A DNA stretch of 64,000 bases. It comes from Tyto alba (Eukaryota; Chordata; Aves; Strigiformes; Tytonidae). The position numbers were made by a program, and so were the translations under genes. Shown one piece after another: positions 1-12,900 of this stretch (its first letter is position 1; the number at the start of each line of letters is the position of its first letter). The notes beneath the pieces are model-generated. The model searched no databases, was not told the origin of the DNA, and worked only from the letters and a program-made list of their open reading frames with translations. The stretch covers positions 10,343,989 to 10,407,988 of the forward strand of contig NW_024881322.1 of NCBI RefSeq assembly GCF_018691265.1. Reading direction: 5' to 3'.

Positions 1-1139
1 CAACACTTTATGTTTCCAGTCTCTTTAAACTCAGAGTAATTTCATTTAGGATTTTTATGCATCAGATTTAAGAATTTTCAGTTAAAAACGCAACCTATTA
101 TAAATATTAGCTTACGCTATAGAAAAGTTTCATTTTCTAAAGCTAAAGTTAGATTTTTGAAGCTGATGATTTGGTCACCTCTTCTTTACCTTGTATTCTC
201 TTAGGTATATAATGTCTATATAAATGGTGCTCTCTCACTTGTATTACTAACAACATGTACCAGTGTAAGATTATACAAACTACATCACTATAAAAATCTG
301 TATGATTTTGAAGTTGCAGAACCATTTATTGCAAATAAATTACAGCTGAATGCAGTCTCAGGATAGAAGGGAATAAAATGTGGTCTCTACTCTTACATAT
401 TAAGTATCTTTCTCTAATACACTTGTGAAGAAAGATAACACTCTTGATGCCTGCTGAATTAATTTCTTTACCCAAATGAATCTACATGGGTACAAATTAT
501 TATGTAATACAATATGTTTCATATCTGCATTTCAGTAACTAATGAATCCTTTAATGTCTGTAATGCACATGAACTTGACCTATCACATCCAGCCATTTTC
601 TGAAAGTCACAGTCCACTATGATACAGATGACGAAAATGACTTTTCTGATTAAAAAGATAGCTGCACAAAACAAAGAGTTTTGTGGAGCATGTTATTTCC
701 TGCAGAGAAGGAAACACTCCTGGGTAAAAACCTGGAAATAATGTTTCCTGGTTTTTTTTAAAGCCTCTACAAGAAGCAGCTCAAATACAGCTGTAGGGGC
801 TCAGACTCTACTTTTTAAACTCCCAGAGATTTCTTTTTCCTTCTCTTTACAGTGCAATGGTTCAGGATTGCTGGACTGAACTCTAAGAACAAGAATAGTG
901 CAGTGTTTTATCTTGGCTGGCAACCGGATGAAGGCTGGTGAGATATTTCAGGCATCCGAAAGCCTTTTGCCAGCGTATGCTCTTCCTACGCATCTTCATC
1001 TCCCCTCCAGCATCCAGCTTCTTACATTTTCAGGACCAAATGAATTTCTGACTTTCAGCTTTTCCAGGACATCTTTTGCTTCTCCCAAGTTAGTGTTTCT
1101 TGATGTGCTGAGCCACCAGTGACTCTTACGGACCCTTCC
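1..1139. other. Intergenic, no gene seen
   Basis: This is AT-rich sequence with no long open frame, splice-consistent exon, RNA gene or recognisable repeat on either strand. The only reading frames are short and lack coding character. Confidence 0.6.
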
Positions 1140-1620
1140 ACCCGTGGACGAGAGAAATGTCTCTGCACGGGGAGACAGAATGCCTCGGCCGGCTAAGCCC
1201 GGCTTTTCGGAGAAGGCGCGGGTGGCCGCGGCCCGTGGGCAGCTGGAACACGGCCCGTGGGGAGCTGGAACACGGCCAGCCCTTCGTGGGCTTCGCTTTC
1301 AGGAGCAGAAGGTGCAGCGTGTCGGTTGCCCAGAAGAGGGGGCTGGCTCCCCGCCCCCAAAAAGCGCTTCGGGAGTCGTTCCCGGGGAGAGGCGGGGCGG
1401 GGTGCGACCGGGGGGAACCTCGACAGCACACACCCCCCCCAACACCTCACCCCCCCCCCAACACCTCACACCCCCCCCCAACACCTCACACCCCCCCCCC
1501 AACACCTCACACACACCCCCCCCCGCCCGGCCGGGCACCCGTCTGAGCTGCGGCCCACGGACACCCTCTCTCAGGCTCCCGCCGCCCCGTCCGTCACCCG
1601 GCCTCTGGTCTGCACTCGCC
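1140..1620. promoter_or_regulatory. Orphan CpG-rich patch
   Basis: About 480 bp rich in G+C and CpG interrupts otherwise AT-rich sequence. It contains GC-box-like strings (around 1392-1402) and a near-tandem repeat whose copies both hold AGCTGGAACACGGCC (about 1240 and 1262). No recognisable coding exon adjoins it. It could be the promoter of an unannotated transcript, an enhancer-type CpG island, or simply GC-rich repeat DNA. The sequence alone does not decide which. Confidence 0.4.
1433..1520. repeat. C-run minisatellite
   Basis: Four units of AACACCTCAC (from 1441, 1460, 1480 and 1501) are separated by runs of about 8 to 11 C, giving a period of 19-21 bp. The minus strand therefore carries regularly spaced G-runs, a strong G-quadruplex pattern. 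Confidence 0.9.
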
Positions 1621-1644
1621 AGAAATCGGCTGATGGCCCCCCGA

Positions 1645-2010
1645 ACCCCCCCCCCCCCAAAAAAAAAAAAAGCAAACAAAAAACCACCACCAAAAAAAAA
1701 AACAAAAAAAAAAACAACCAAACAAAAAAAAACTAACAAAAAGCCCCGCAAACAAGCAAAAAACAAACCAAACCAAACAAACCAAAAACAACAAAAAAAA
1801 TCCCCCCAAAACGACAAAAAACAAAACAAAACAAAAAAACACAAACCCCCCAAAACGACAAAAAGCAAAACAAAACAAAAAAACACAAACCCCCCAAAAC
1901 CACCACCACCAAAAAACAAAACAACAACAAAAAAAAAAAAACAAGAAACAAAAAAAAAGCCAAACAAACCAACAAAAAAAAAAAAAAAAAAAAGAAAAAC
2001 ACAACAAATC
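1645..2010. repeat. A/C-only low-complexity tract
   Basis: About 370 bp is built almost only from A and C; 1681-2000 contains just two T and few G. A 44-bp unit beginning CCCCCCAAAACGAC occurs at 1802 and again at 1846 with one mismatch, and a partial third copy starts at 1890. All stop codons contain T, so the tract is open in all plus frames for compositional reasons. The long open frames here are not genes. Confidence 0.9.
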
Positions 2011-5000
2011 AAGCATCTCCCCTGAGTTTGTTGGTAGGACAATTGTGAAGGACCAGGGTCCCTTGAGCGTGGCTCTGATGTGCTTTAGGCTTGAGCCTAA
2101 AGGGGCTTTTCAAGGGGCTTTAATCGGAAGAAGTGGGTGCTGTGCTGGCACAGGTCCTGAGCAGCAGCTTCAAAAAGAGCCTCTCAGGTTCGAGTGACCT
2201 GCCTAACTAGACTCAACTGGAAATGGATCCAGTACGTCACATGAGATCCGTGTATATTATTTGAGAAAAATAACCTGAACTGCATGGGAATGTCACAAGA
2301 AACTGCAGTTGTGGGGATGGTAACAGAGGTGGGAAGGGGTACATGACATCTTCCAGGTAGGAGTGAGTTAAAAGAACAGAATAGACAAGCTTCATTAAAT
2401 TTGATTACAGAAAATTAAAAGGTAGATTCTGCTGTTTGTTCTGCTGGTTTTGTGTATATTTTGGGGGGAGGAAGGACTGTAGATATTTTAAAACCTGATA
2501 CCCACTTATGTGATCATGTGTTAAAGCATAGAGAAAAAAAAAATACAGTACAAGGTTTAGTCATTTTAATTTTTCAGGTTTCCTTGACACTTACATAATT
2601 CTACTTGTCTCATTTTTTATTTGCATAATTTAGTACTTTTTCATCCACTTACTCAGAGTTCCCAACAAATGTTGAGTTGAGAAGAGTATTTGTCATTCAG
2701 ACAGGAACAACGTATTTGACGTTAGCAGTGTTCCTATTAGAATATCCTTAAAGTGAAACAGAGCGGAGGAAGAGGGGGGAGGAAACAAGGGCTAGAGGAA
2801 CTTACACACGCTACAGCGATTTAAGATGAAAAAAACTGGACAGCAGCTATTTCAGCACTCCTTTCAAATGGTTTTGAATAGCATTTGTCAAAATACCCTT
2901 TTAAGGAACTCTTTTGCTGAAGCAATGTGTCAGCATTTTCAAAGTTTTGAGAAGTGACGGTGCTTTAAATATACATTATTTCCTTAGAGGAAATATATTT
3001 ATGTTCAGAAAATGTTATTGAACATAACCAGGGTCAAAGGACTTTGCACATACGCAAGTTATCTGGGAAAGAAGCTACTCTCTTGTTAGTACCACACTGT
3101 TAACCACATAAATCTAAAATCTGAGAGGTATTGACTATCTACTGAGATGATAATAGCCATACTGATAATACTATAACTGTAAATTTGTTTATTGAAGGCT
3201 GTGACTGTACTTAAATATGTTGTTCTGCTGTCTCAGGCTTTGCAGAATGAGCATTATAAATACTTCTTGGGTAAAGTCCAGTTTGGTGAAAAACCCTATC
3301 TTACTTATAAGGCAGTTTCTGTACAGTAATCTGGAGATATTTCCTCTTTTAGAAGAATAAAATATATCAAAGGATCGCACTTTAAATCTCTGGCCTAGGG
3401 TGATGGAGTTTTTGTTTTTCTAATTTTTACTTCTCCTTTTTCACTTAAATATTTTAGTTTCAACAAGTTTGGTCACACGAATGAATGACAAAAATAATGC
3501 TTTCCTTTTAAAGCTTCATGAAACTACCAGATGTTTATTTGGTCCTACAAGCATATAAGCATATTTCTAATGTTAACATTACTAGGTATATTTCTATGCA
3601 TAAGGAATCTTGTTTAGGTGGAAAACATGGACAGTTAAACCCAGAAATACATAAAACCAGATAAAAGAATAAAGCAGACTGAGAGTTTATGCACAAAAAC
3701 ATACCTAAAATTGGGGTAATTATTGACGTATGTAAGGACTGCATATAGAGGTTTATTGGTAAAGATAGCAAGATACTTTTAGGGACAGGTAGAGGGTTCA
3801 TCATCAGTTTCCAGGGAAAAGAAAAACTCCATTAAATGTTTAAAACTGCTCATTTTTGCTCTGATTAAACTCATAAAGTCTAACTGTGGATGAAAGCACA
3901 TTTCCTGGGGCAGAGGAACTCTATTCGAAAAAAAGAAAAGGAAAGCACAATCTGAAGAAGACGTATAGAAAAAGAGCATCTATAGATGGAACTCAGAGGA
4001 ATTGATGAGGGAAAATTGATAGAAAATAATAATGTGCATTAGAAAGATAAAGTAGTAGAAGTGGAAAAGACAAAGAGTTTGCAGAGGGATAGAATATGAG
4101 TGTGCATGGCCAAAAAATGAGAAATCGGCTGTGAAATGGCCCGGCAGCATTCTGTGTGCTCAAAACACTTTCCAAAAGTCAACAGAAATTCAAAGAGGGC
4201 TTTTATTTAAAACTCAAGTACAAGCATTTCTTTCTTCCTACCAAGTGAATAAGCTCTTATCTTTAAGATAGGACTTGTCTTGCTTTGATGACAGGCTCAG
4301 AGAAGAACATTTCTGTCACTGAGCTGACTAGCAATCTGCTGTGGGTTTCAGTGTAATAAAGTTCCCATTAACATCAGAGTGGGATTTTGGTGTTGTTTCT
4401 TTTCAAGGGAAGAAGAGGTTCTCTTTAGAGCACAGAGTTATAAAGTTTGATTCATGTGCATGTTAGAAATTTGGGGGCTTTCACATATAAGAAAACAAGT
4501 GTAGGTGGGAGCTACATAATTTGACGGCATGCAAAAGGTGCCTGCAAAAGTGGCACGTCAGCCTTTTAATATGATATTGTTATGAAATATGCTGAACAGT
4601 CCTGTCAGCTACTGCACTGAATATTAAGCAGCAATTACTGCTTGCACTAATACCATCCTGAAAAAGAGATCTAAAAAAGAATGTGTTTTATTTCAATACC
4701 TGAGAAATTGTTGGAGATTTGCTCTCGGTTTCACTTAGTCATTTTCTTGCCACAGGGTGAACTTACAGTTCCTACATTGGGTGGTTCATTCGGTTACATT
4801 GAACCACATCATGGAAAAAAGCATTAAAATCAGATTTACCATTGAAGTGTAATAAATAAATTATGTGAGAATCCAAACTCTATACTCACTTCATAATTGT
4901 GTAGTCAAGAGATTTTTTTTCTTCTTGCCCTACTGTAGAAATAATCACATCCTACCCATATTATCTATCTGGGAGGCAATCTGATAACCCCCAGTGCAAC

Positions 5001-8000
5001 TTACTTCACTTTTCTTGAAGGAGAGATAGTCATTAAGAGCTCACCAGCTAGAGAAGCAAAGGTGTTAACTCAGCTGACCGGGGATGTCTGTGGTCATGGG
5101 TTTGTATCTTGAGGTTTGAGAACCAATCATGCACAGAAATATGAATCTCCCACCACATCCTGAAATGTACTTAAGCAGATCAGTTCCTTTGATTTCAAAT
5201 GAGATTTGGGGGTGTAATGAATTTGTACATCTTAGTGTCTATCTTTAGACACTATGTTTAACTAAAGGATTATTTGTGTATATTCTGTTGCAGGAACCAA
5301 GAAACTCATTTTGGCTGTTTACCACAGCATGAAAGAGGAGGAAAGAAATACTTGACAGTCTTACAGCAGAAAGTGGCTCAACTTACATCCATCTACTTGA
5401 TGTAATGAGGCATATTTAGAGAGACCTGTTGCAGCCCCTAGACCTCACCTTAGAGCATTAGCTGCTGTGAGAACAGTTAACTGATGTCCCAAAGCCAGCA
5501 CAGACAGCAAAGAGCAGTGTCCTGACTTAACTGAGACACTCTGCATTTAGACCTGCTAATCGCCCTGGGTGAGGGATCACGCTGAAATGACAACCCATAT
5601 TTCAGTGTCAGAACAGGCTAGGAAGCTCTATACTGCAACCCATGCCCTGGGAAATCCAAGTGACAAGAAGGTTTCTTGCTCCTTTCCAAACTCCCCTCCA
5701 CCACTGTTACAGAATGACGAATCCTCTTTCTAAAGAGCAGCATTAGGAAGAGTTCTGGCATATTTGCCTCCATTTGGCATCCCTCTTGTCCTACCCCTGC
5801 CACAGCTTAAGGCAGAGGAATCTTTAGAAAGCAATTCACATCCAGTGGCTTTAATTAGATTTTACCTACTATCTGTCAAATAGAGACAGCACTTTTGAAT
5901 ATGGAATTAGGATTCCTTCAGCTCTCAAAGAAGTACCAAACCCTAATGGTCTTTCCCTAGAAACAAAGAATATAAAGCTGAGAATAAGCATATTGAGAAC
6001 AACACACAAATATTAACCTGTCCTGGTTACTGGCTGCTTATTCTGCCGAATAATCTATTATGGTCACACACTTTTTACAGTGGGAGCAGACCTAAAGGCT
6101 GAAAATAGGAACTCATACAGAAGCAGAGGAAAACCATATGAGGAAGGCTTTAGGATATAAATTATGAGTCCTGACCCTGTGTTGCTCTTTCAATTTCTCT
6201 TGCTCCAGAAGATTACAGACACTCTTTCCTTAATGCCTTGTAATAGGCACACGTGAACACAGTCCAAGGTAACAATTTACATGGAATGTTGGCCAAGACC
6301 TCTGTGCAACCTGCTCCACTTCTTTGGAAGGCGGAGCAGGCACTCCATTGCCTGCACACAGAGCTCAGTTGCTCACATTCAGACTTCAGAACCAGGAGAA
6401 AGAGAGACATGCCCCTGCTAATAAAGCACTACTGATGGAACTGCAGAGTCCTTCTTTAAACCATCTGATATTGTCTGTCCTTCCCTATGTTCAGATCCAC
6501 TGAAGGTTAGGAAAATACCTCTGCACAGATTGGAAAAACTAGCCCATTAGCCCATGATCAGCTCATTTTTCCCAAGTTTGCACTACTAAATGTCCCCTCT
6601 TTGGACAGCACTGCAGTCACAAGATTGCTTGGTTAAATTTGTTCATAAGGCCTTTCAAAGCCAGCTTCTATATAATTCAATCTGTCTGGAGTTATCTGAA
6701 TGGTTACAGAATGTAAACCCATAAACCTCTCAACTTCTTATCCAAAAGCAGAAGTTGGTTATCAGCTCCCCAAATTAAGGTGTCATTTAGCTCACTAAGA
6801 TGATCTGATATTAAGACATGTAGTAATAATATCTTGTGATACAGAAGAAGATACTTTGTTTCTCAGAATTTCAGTAGGTTTGAAAACATGGCCTTAGCAT
6901 ATTGTGCTAAGCACTTTCATTACCATTTTTAGTAAAGCTTAGTAAAGTCTTCTCAACAAATCTTACTTCAATTTCCTTGAATAATGCAACATATGATGTC
7001 TTTGGCTCCTTGTAGTAGGAACTGAAACAGTTCTTCACTCATCAGGATCCCCTCCATGCACCCTGCAGAACAGGAAAAGCAGAACAAGCACTCTTTTTTC
7101 CCCAGGGAGATTCTGTAAGGTAGTATTTTGACAAATCTAGCAAAAGAGAGGAGATAGGCCACCTAGAAGGAGGAAGAGACTCAAACATTAATCTGACAGG
7201 TCTTCAGATATCAATTTGTTATCTTAAGACAGAGATTTCTCCTCTCTTCTAGATCTGATCCAGGATCTCTTTTCCCCCTCCCTTCCATAGTTGCCTCATG
7301 CAACTTAAAGTTGAATACAGAGTCCCTTAAAGTCAACCACCCTTTTCTCTAGCTCTCCACCTCTCTATAGCTTAACCTCTCCCAGTTCTCTCCAGTACTC
7401 TAGAAGAGCTGTTAACAGGCCAAGAAGCTTGAGGAGAGAGACAAGTTACACTAGCCGATATGAATAGTTTAAAAAAGATGTTTTTTCTACTGATCTCAGG
7501 GCTACTTTACATTACTTTTACATTTTCAGGAATTCAGGTTTGGGTTTTTTTGCTATTCTTCTAATCCTCTATCTAGCATAACTACAAAATAGAAGAGCTG
7601 TTCCAGAGCTGCAATCTGGTTCCTTTCTATTTTGTCTTTTCCTTGCAGCCAGATCTCCTTTTTACCACTAACCAGCCAGCTGGCTGGTTCTGTGAACACA
7701 TATGGCTATCAGGCCTGAGTCTCAGCTGGTTATAACTATCATATTTCTTTATTGGTTTATAACAACTCATTCCACCAGGATGTGCAGGAATATTGAGAGT
7801 TCTGCTTTACTTCTGATGTCAATGAATGGTTACACACAGCCTGCACAGGCTTTAGTTAGCTGGAAGCTAGCCTGTATTTATTGACCTTGGCTATATTTTC
7901 AAGAAGTAACACTGGGCTTTTTAACAGTTTGATAGCCACTCATGAGGTCTGAATAACAGTGGCTTTTTATGTGTTTTTACAAATTCTATTTCTAATCTGT

Positions 8001-9139
8001 TCAGCTAAATGTCAACCACACTTTATTTCAAGATACATTTATTTCAATGTGTGTAGTGACAGAGAGCAGATGCTTTTTTTTTTTTTTTTTTTTTTTTGCA
8101 ATGTGTTAAACAACTTGTATCTCAAAACTATTTGGTGACAGGTAATTCAAATACAGGCTGCCACTGAGATTCAAAAGTCTTTCTCTTTGCATTTTGTATG
8201 AAAAGTAACAATAATTCTTAAATGTTGCTGTCTGCTTGAAAACTTGAAGAGATCTTTAGTACAATAACTGAAAAAATCCCAAATAAAGATAATAACAATA
8301 AACTAACATGGGTAAAAAGCATTAAAGTGCACAAAGTGATTGTGTGTTTACAGACTTTGATTAAGGAAAAAATGTTTAGCCAAAAAAAAAGATCTTGCAA
8401 GATTTTCCTCACAGCTAAAGGAATTCCTCTCCCTTCCCACTGATGAGAGGCAGTAGTGGACAGGGCATTGGGTTGCATGTTCTGGAACAAGGATGAAGCC
8501 ATTCACCTTGGCTACCACTCACCATGATGTTTTTTGTAATAAACACTTAGGGTACTTGTTTCCAGCCGCGTTCTAACTCCAGGCTGGACACCACCTCTCT
8601 GCAGCTGCCATGCGCTGATGTCCCCGAAGCCGCGTGGGGCCTTGCAGAGCCAGGCGGGGTGGGATGGGTGACCGCTGGCTGCACAGTCACAGCCTCTCTT
8701 CCCAGACCCCTCCTTCACTCCCTCTTCCTCCGTTGCCCCGCTCCCATGCAACAGCTGTGACAAGTTTTATTTCGCTCTTCTTTTCCCTGTAGAACCCGAT
8801 GCACGCAGCAGAGCGCTTGGTCTCTGTGCACGTTCTGTTAGATGTGGCACGGATCTAGCCTGTAACCCCGAGCTGCAGACAAGCCTCACAACATATATAA
8901 GCATTTGAGAAGCTCTGGGTTTCAGTAAGGACGAAGACCATGCCCCCACCCCCCAAGGAAACGCTCCTTCAGTCACTGGTTGGTTGAGTTTCTGTCGTAT
9001 TACCGCAACGATGCCGATCACGCTTGCAATTCCTGCTAACCCCTGCAACTGTAAGGGCCGTATGGCAAGCCACGGGTGCTTAAGCAGAATTTAGGCCAAC
9101 GACAGCTCATCGGTCTCATTACCCCATTCCAATTCGGGG
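2011..9139. other. Intergenic 5' flank of STARD3NL, no gene seen
   Basis: This is AT-rich sequence without a supportable gene. It contains a long T run (about 8074-8097), which could be a retroposed tail or simple repeat. G+C and CpG content rise gradually from about 8.55 kb toward the promoter island. Short open frames on both strands have no recognisable similarity and no flanking splice signals that would join them. Confidence 0.55.
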
Positions 9140-9474
9140 GTGCTCACATTTAAGAAGAGTCCCGTCCCCCCCCCCCCCACCGCGGGGCACACGGCCACGC
9201 GTGGGCCACCCGCGCTCTGCCGGGCCTCTGAGCTCCACGCCCTCGTACAACGGCCAGGCCAGGCCGTGGGGCAGCCCGAGCGGGCGGCGCCAGCGCCGTG
9301 GAGGTACCGGGACCCCTCCGGAGACACGGCGGGACCCCGCACCCTTAATTAAGATCAAAACCACGCGCGGCCGGGCCACTAAGGGGGCGGGTGGAATAAG
9401 CCCCGCCCCCGCGCTCAGGCCACGCCTCCCCGATCAGGCTCCGCCCCCCCTCCGGCGCCGGGCCCCGCCCCGCC

Positions 9475-9547
9475 AGTCCCCGGGGCCTGCGGCGCTGCCT
9501 GCCCGCCGTGCGGCCCCTCTCCCGCGGGCCGGAGCGGCGCGACTGGG
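9475..9547 (+). other. STARD3NL: Probable non-coding exon 1 of STARD3NL
   Basis: A strong donor, GACTGGG|GTAAGC, occurs at 9547/9548 inside the CpG island. STARD3NL needs an upstream 5' UTR exon, because its ATG exon begins at an acceptor (29704/29705). The transcription start is not visible; the left boundary given is only a guess placed just after the GC-box cluster. Confidence 0.45.
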
Positions 9548-9608
9548 GTAAGCGCCGCCGCCGCCTCCCGCCCGGCAGCGGGGAGCGAGGGGAAGGGACG
9601 GAGGGGAG

Positions 9609-9644
9609 GGTTAAAACGCGAGGAAGGGTTAAAACGCGAGGAAG
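9609..9644. repeat. 18-bp tandem duplication
   Basis: The unit GGTTAAAACGCGAGGAAG occurs twice back to back, at 9609-9626 and 9627-9644, about 60 bp past the probable STARD3NL exon 1 donor. Confidence 0.9.
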
Positions 9645-9963
9645 GGTATGCGGAGCGCCTTGGTGGCGGAGGTGGGCGGCCTGGCCGCGCCTCCGGCGAG
9701 GAGGCCGCGGCTGAGGGGAGCGGCGCGCGGGCGGGCGGGGGGGGGGTGGGCAGCGCGCGGCGGCCTCGCCATTGTGGCCCTGCCCGCCCTTCCTCCTCCC
9801 TCTTCCTCCTCTCCCTCCCTCCCTCCCGCGCTGGTGCCGCCGGTGTCCGCTGTCCTTGCTGGGGAGGGCGGAGAGGGACAAACGACGCTTGGCGGGGGCG
9901 GGGAGAGGAGGAGGAGGAGGAAGAAGAAGAAGAAGAAGGAGGTCACGCGCCGGGCGGGTGGCG

Positions 9964-9983
9964 GGGTGTGTGTGTGTGTGTGT
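9964..9983. repeat. (GT)n microsatellite
   Basis: A short GT dinucleotide run sits inside the CpG island, just after the polypurine tract. Confidence 0.85.
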
Positions 9984-12900
9984 CCCCTCCCCGGGTGCCC
10001 GGGGGATGCTGAGCGTTAGAGCTGCGTGTGCTGCCTCGCCCGGCCGGCACCCCGCTTTCTGCCGGCGGGCCTGCAGGCTGGGGGCGGGTTGTGTGCTCTC
10101 TCTGAGGTCCTGGTTCGGCAAACACGGCTCACGGAGGTAGCGACCTGGTTGTCCTGCTGGTAGCGGCGTGAGCGAACCAGGGCGTGCGATCCGCTGGTCT
10201 CCATCGTGGGGAGGTGTTATGCTGAGGTTTAGTTTTGGCGTCGGGCTAGATAGAGGGAACTTTGGGGAGACGCTGCCCGGTTTCAGCATCCGAGTTAAAA
10301 GGGTGTCATTCGTTCTTGAAATGTTAACATTTTGCATCAGGGTTACACTGGCACGTCTGCAGAGAGAAGTGGTTAAACCTACAGCGGTTTGATCTCCACC
10401 AGCAGTTAAAGTTACTCATTGATGAAGTGATAACTGTGAGTCAGTTCCCAATTTTGTGGCAGTCAGGTCTAAGTAGATACAGTGATTGACTTTAACATGG
10501 AGAATACTCACCATAAATACTAAGCATTAAGAAAGAGGTATTTTGGTTTGGTTTGGTTTTGTTTGTTTGGGTTTTTTTTTAATCATGTTAGTGTGCTTAG
10601 AGGTACAAGGCCATCACGGTATTTCTGCACAGTGTTGCCAATACATTTTATTGTGCATGTATGTCATCTTGGCTTTTATAATGTGATGTAGGATTGTGTT
10701 GAGCACTAATTGCTTTGAGAGCTGTCATTTTGTTCTGGAAGCCCCAGTGTTTTGGGGGATTGATAGTCAGTCCAACGTTGCGAGAAGGCTTATTTCTATT
10801 TATAAGCCAATAGGGTTGTTATTTTTAGTAGATGTTTTTCATCAGTTTTGCAGTTTTAAGAAGGCCATGTGCAGAGTGATTGGGGATTGGGGTTTTTGTT
10901 TGTTTGTTGATAGTGTTCAGGGCCAGATACCTTGGGTAAAATGTACCAGCAGTCCTCTTGTTATGACACAGACCCTTAAGTATTTTTCTGTTATTTGTGT
11001 GTTAGACTCTTTCAGGATGAATGTTGTTCTTTATAAACTTGGTATGTCAAGGAAGAAATATTTGACCTTTTCAACAGCACTGAAATTTGAGAATTACTAA
11101 ACTCTTGATTCAGATGGATTAGGCATTCTTTTTGGTGCATTTGGGCTAAAATGTGGTTTTCTTGATATGATACATTCTAATTTTCAAAAATTTTCAAGTA
11201 TTTAGCCATGAGTTTTTCAAAATGAGTTTAGGACAATTGTTCTAGGCCTTCATTCACACAAAAGTGTTTATTTAGACTACCATTTTAAACTTCGTCAAGC
11301 CATCTTAGTTAAACATATTTTAATAACTGTATTTGTTGAAATGTTTTATAGGGCCAAACCTAATTTGTAGGAAGGAGGGTTAATGGATTTCATTCAGTAA
11401 ATTCAGTCAGCAAGCACAATATTATCTGTGCTTTTGCAGAAGAGACTGGTGATATGGTAATGGTAAATCACACCTGTGACAGCAGAAACTGTGATTTTGC
11501 ATGGCTAGCCAGCAGCATCCAGCAACTTAGCTGAGTCACTTTAAAGGATTGCAGCTGTGTTGCTTGTTAGTTCTCTAATTTAACTGTATCTGCTAAAAAT
11601 CTGTTCTTAATTTGAAATCCTTAGTGATTATGTTAAAAGATAGACTTGTATGTTATCTCTCTGCCTTGCTATGTTAAATTCAGCTAGGAGTAAGATTAAT
11701 GATGAAAGGCTGAAAAAAAAATTTTAAGGATTATGAAAAACCAAACAAATATCTTATGATGACATCATACTTTTCATGTTAAGGTCAACTACTCAGTCAT
11801 CAGCTGAAGCCCTGAAACACAATCGCTGCAGACATCAGGAGTTAATTTCTATGTAGCACTGACAGAAAGACTAAATTAATTAAGTGGAGGTGTGTTGGAA
11901 TAAGTATTTTATGCTGAAGGCTCAAATGCAGATTATTGCTAGAATTTACAGCTGCTTGGACTGGGTGTTTATTTTCTTACAATGCCCTTTAAGCTGTATA
12001 AGGAGAAAAATGGAGGTAATGTGTAAAACCTGATACTTCCTTTTGTTTTGAATCATCTTTAAGTGCTACAAAATAGGAGTTAAGAGTGAAAAATTTTACA
12101 AAAGTTTATCTTGTATTCTAAAATGGGCATTGGTTTCTTAAAATACCATATTTCTTAAGAGCTATGAAGAATTTCCAGGGTTTGAGTTTGCCTGGAGAAA
12201 ACTTTCACACCATTTTGTTGAATAGCTTTTGAAGGGGTGACAGAATCCTGAGTGTTTCCTACCAACACATAAAATGACTGACATTTTTCAGGAAGAGTCC
12301 TGCAATTCCATGCTAGCAAAAGAAAAGCTTTTTGTGCCCAGGCAGTATCTGGCTAGTAGTCCTGGGGCATATGTTTGTTGTTGAATTGGAGAAAACAAAG
12401 TATATGAGTATCCTACATAACAAACCAGTATAATGCTTGATGTTCAAGGTAATCGGTGAGATGTTTGATATCTCTAAAGAATTGCATTTAGAGAAACGCT
12501 GACATGATAAAATAGATATACTTTTGATACCTAAAAGGTTTGTTCGGGCTACAGTTGTTTTAACTCAAAAACTGATTGGATTATAAGCCCTTCTTCCTTA
12601 GTATTTAGTACTTAGTGGAGTAAAATTTGCAGTGAAATCTTGTTTTCTGTGAGTTGATGTTGCGTGACCTACAAGGTCAGCTTCAGAGAGCAGGTAGTAG
12701 ATGTGGAAAAGAGTTAAGACCAGATTTTGCAGAGGTTTTTTAATTATATTTTCTCTACCTTTTTACCACTTCCCCTTTATGCCCACTTAGCCCTCCCTGC
12801 TTTTGCAAGAAATTACTGGCTTTTTTCTTTTTAAATTTTTATTGCATGTAGCTATTTGTGTGCTACTGCCATGTTTATGTATACATAAAACATACAAAAA

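Larger units (their letters stand above)
9140..10150 (+). promoter_or_regulatory. STARD3NL: STARD3NL CpG-island promoter
   Basis: A dense CpG island of about 1 kb carries several GC boxes (GGGGCGGG or CCCCGCCCC forms, between about 9385 and 9475) and no obvious TATA box. That is the usual architecture of a broadly expressed housekeeping promoter. It lies upstream of the first coding exon of STARD3NL on the plus strand and contains a good splice donor at 9548. An 18-bp tandem duplication (9609-9644), a polypyrimidine tract (9789-9829) and a polypurine tract (9906-9941) lie on its intronic side. Assignment to STARD3NL rests on position and strand, not on transcript data. Confidence 0.75.

Noticed and set aside
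1433..1520. CRISPR-like array of short repeats
   Set aside because: Spacers are only C runs of similar sequence; this is a minisatellite in a vertebrate genome.
1144..2025. 293-codon open frame with a Lys/Pro/Thr-rich tail
   Set aside because: Most of its length is the A/C tract, in which stop codons cannot form because they need T. Composition explains it.
1..9139. T-cell receptor gamma segments, which neighbour STARD3NL in mammals
   Set aside because: No immunoglobulin-type exon, J motif or recombination signal pair was seen in the flank.
9345..10337. 330-codon minus-strand frame in the STARD3NL promoter
   Set aside because: It is a CpG-rich, stop-poor island with Arg/Pro-rich translation; no homology or splice context.
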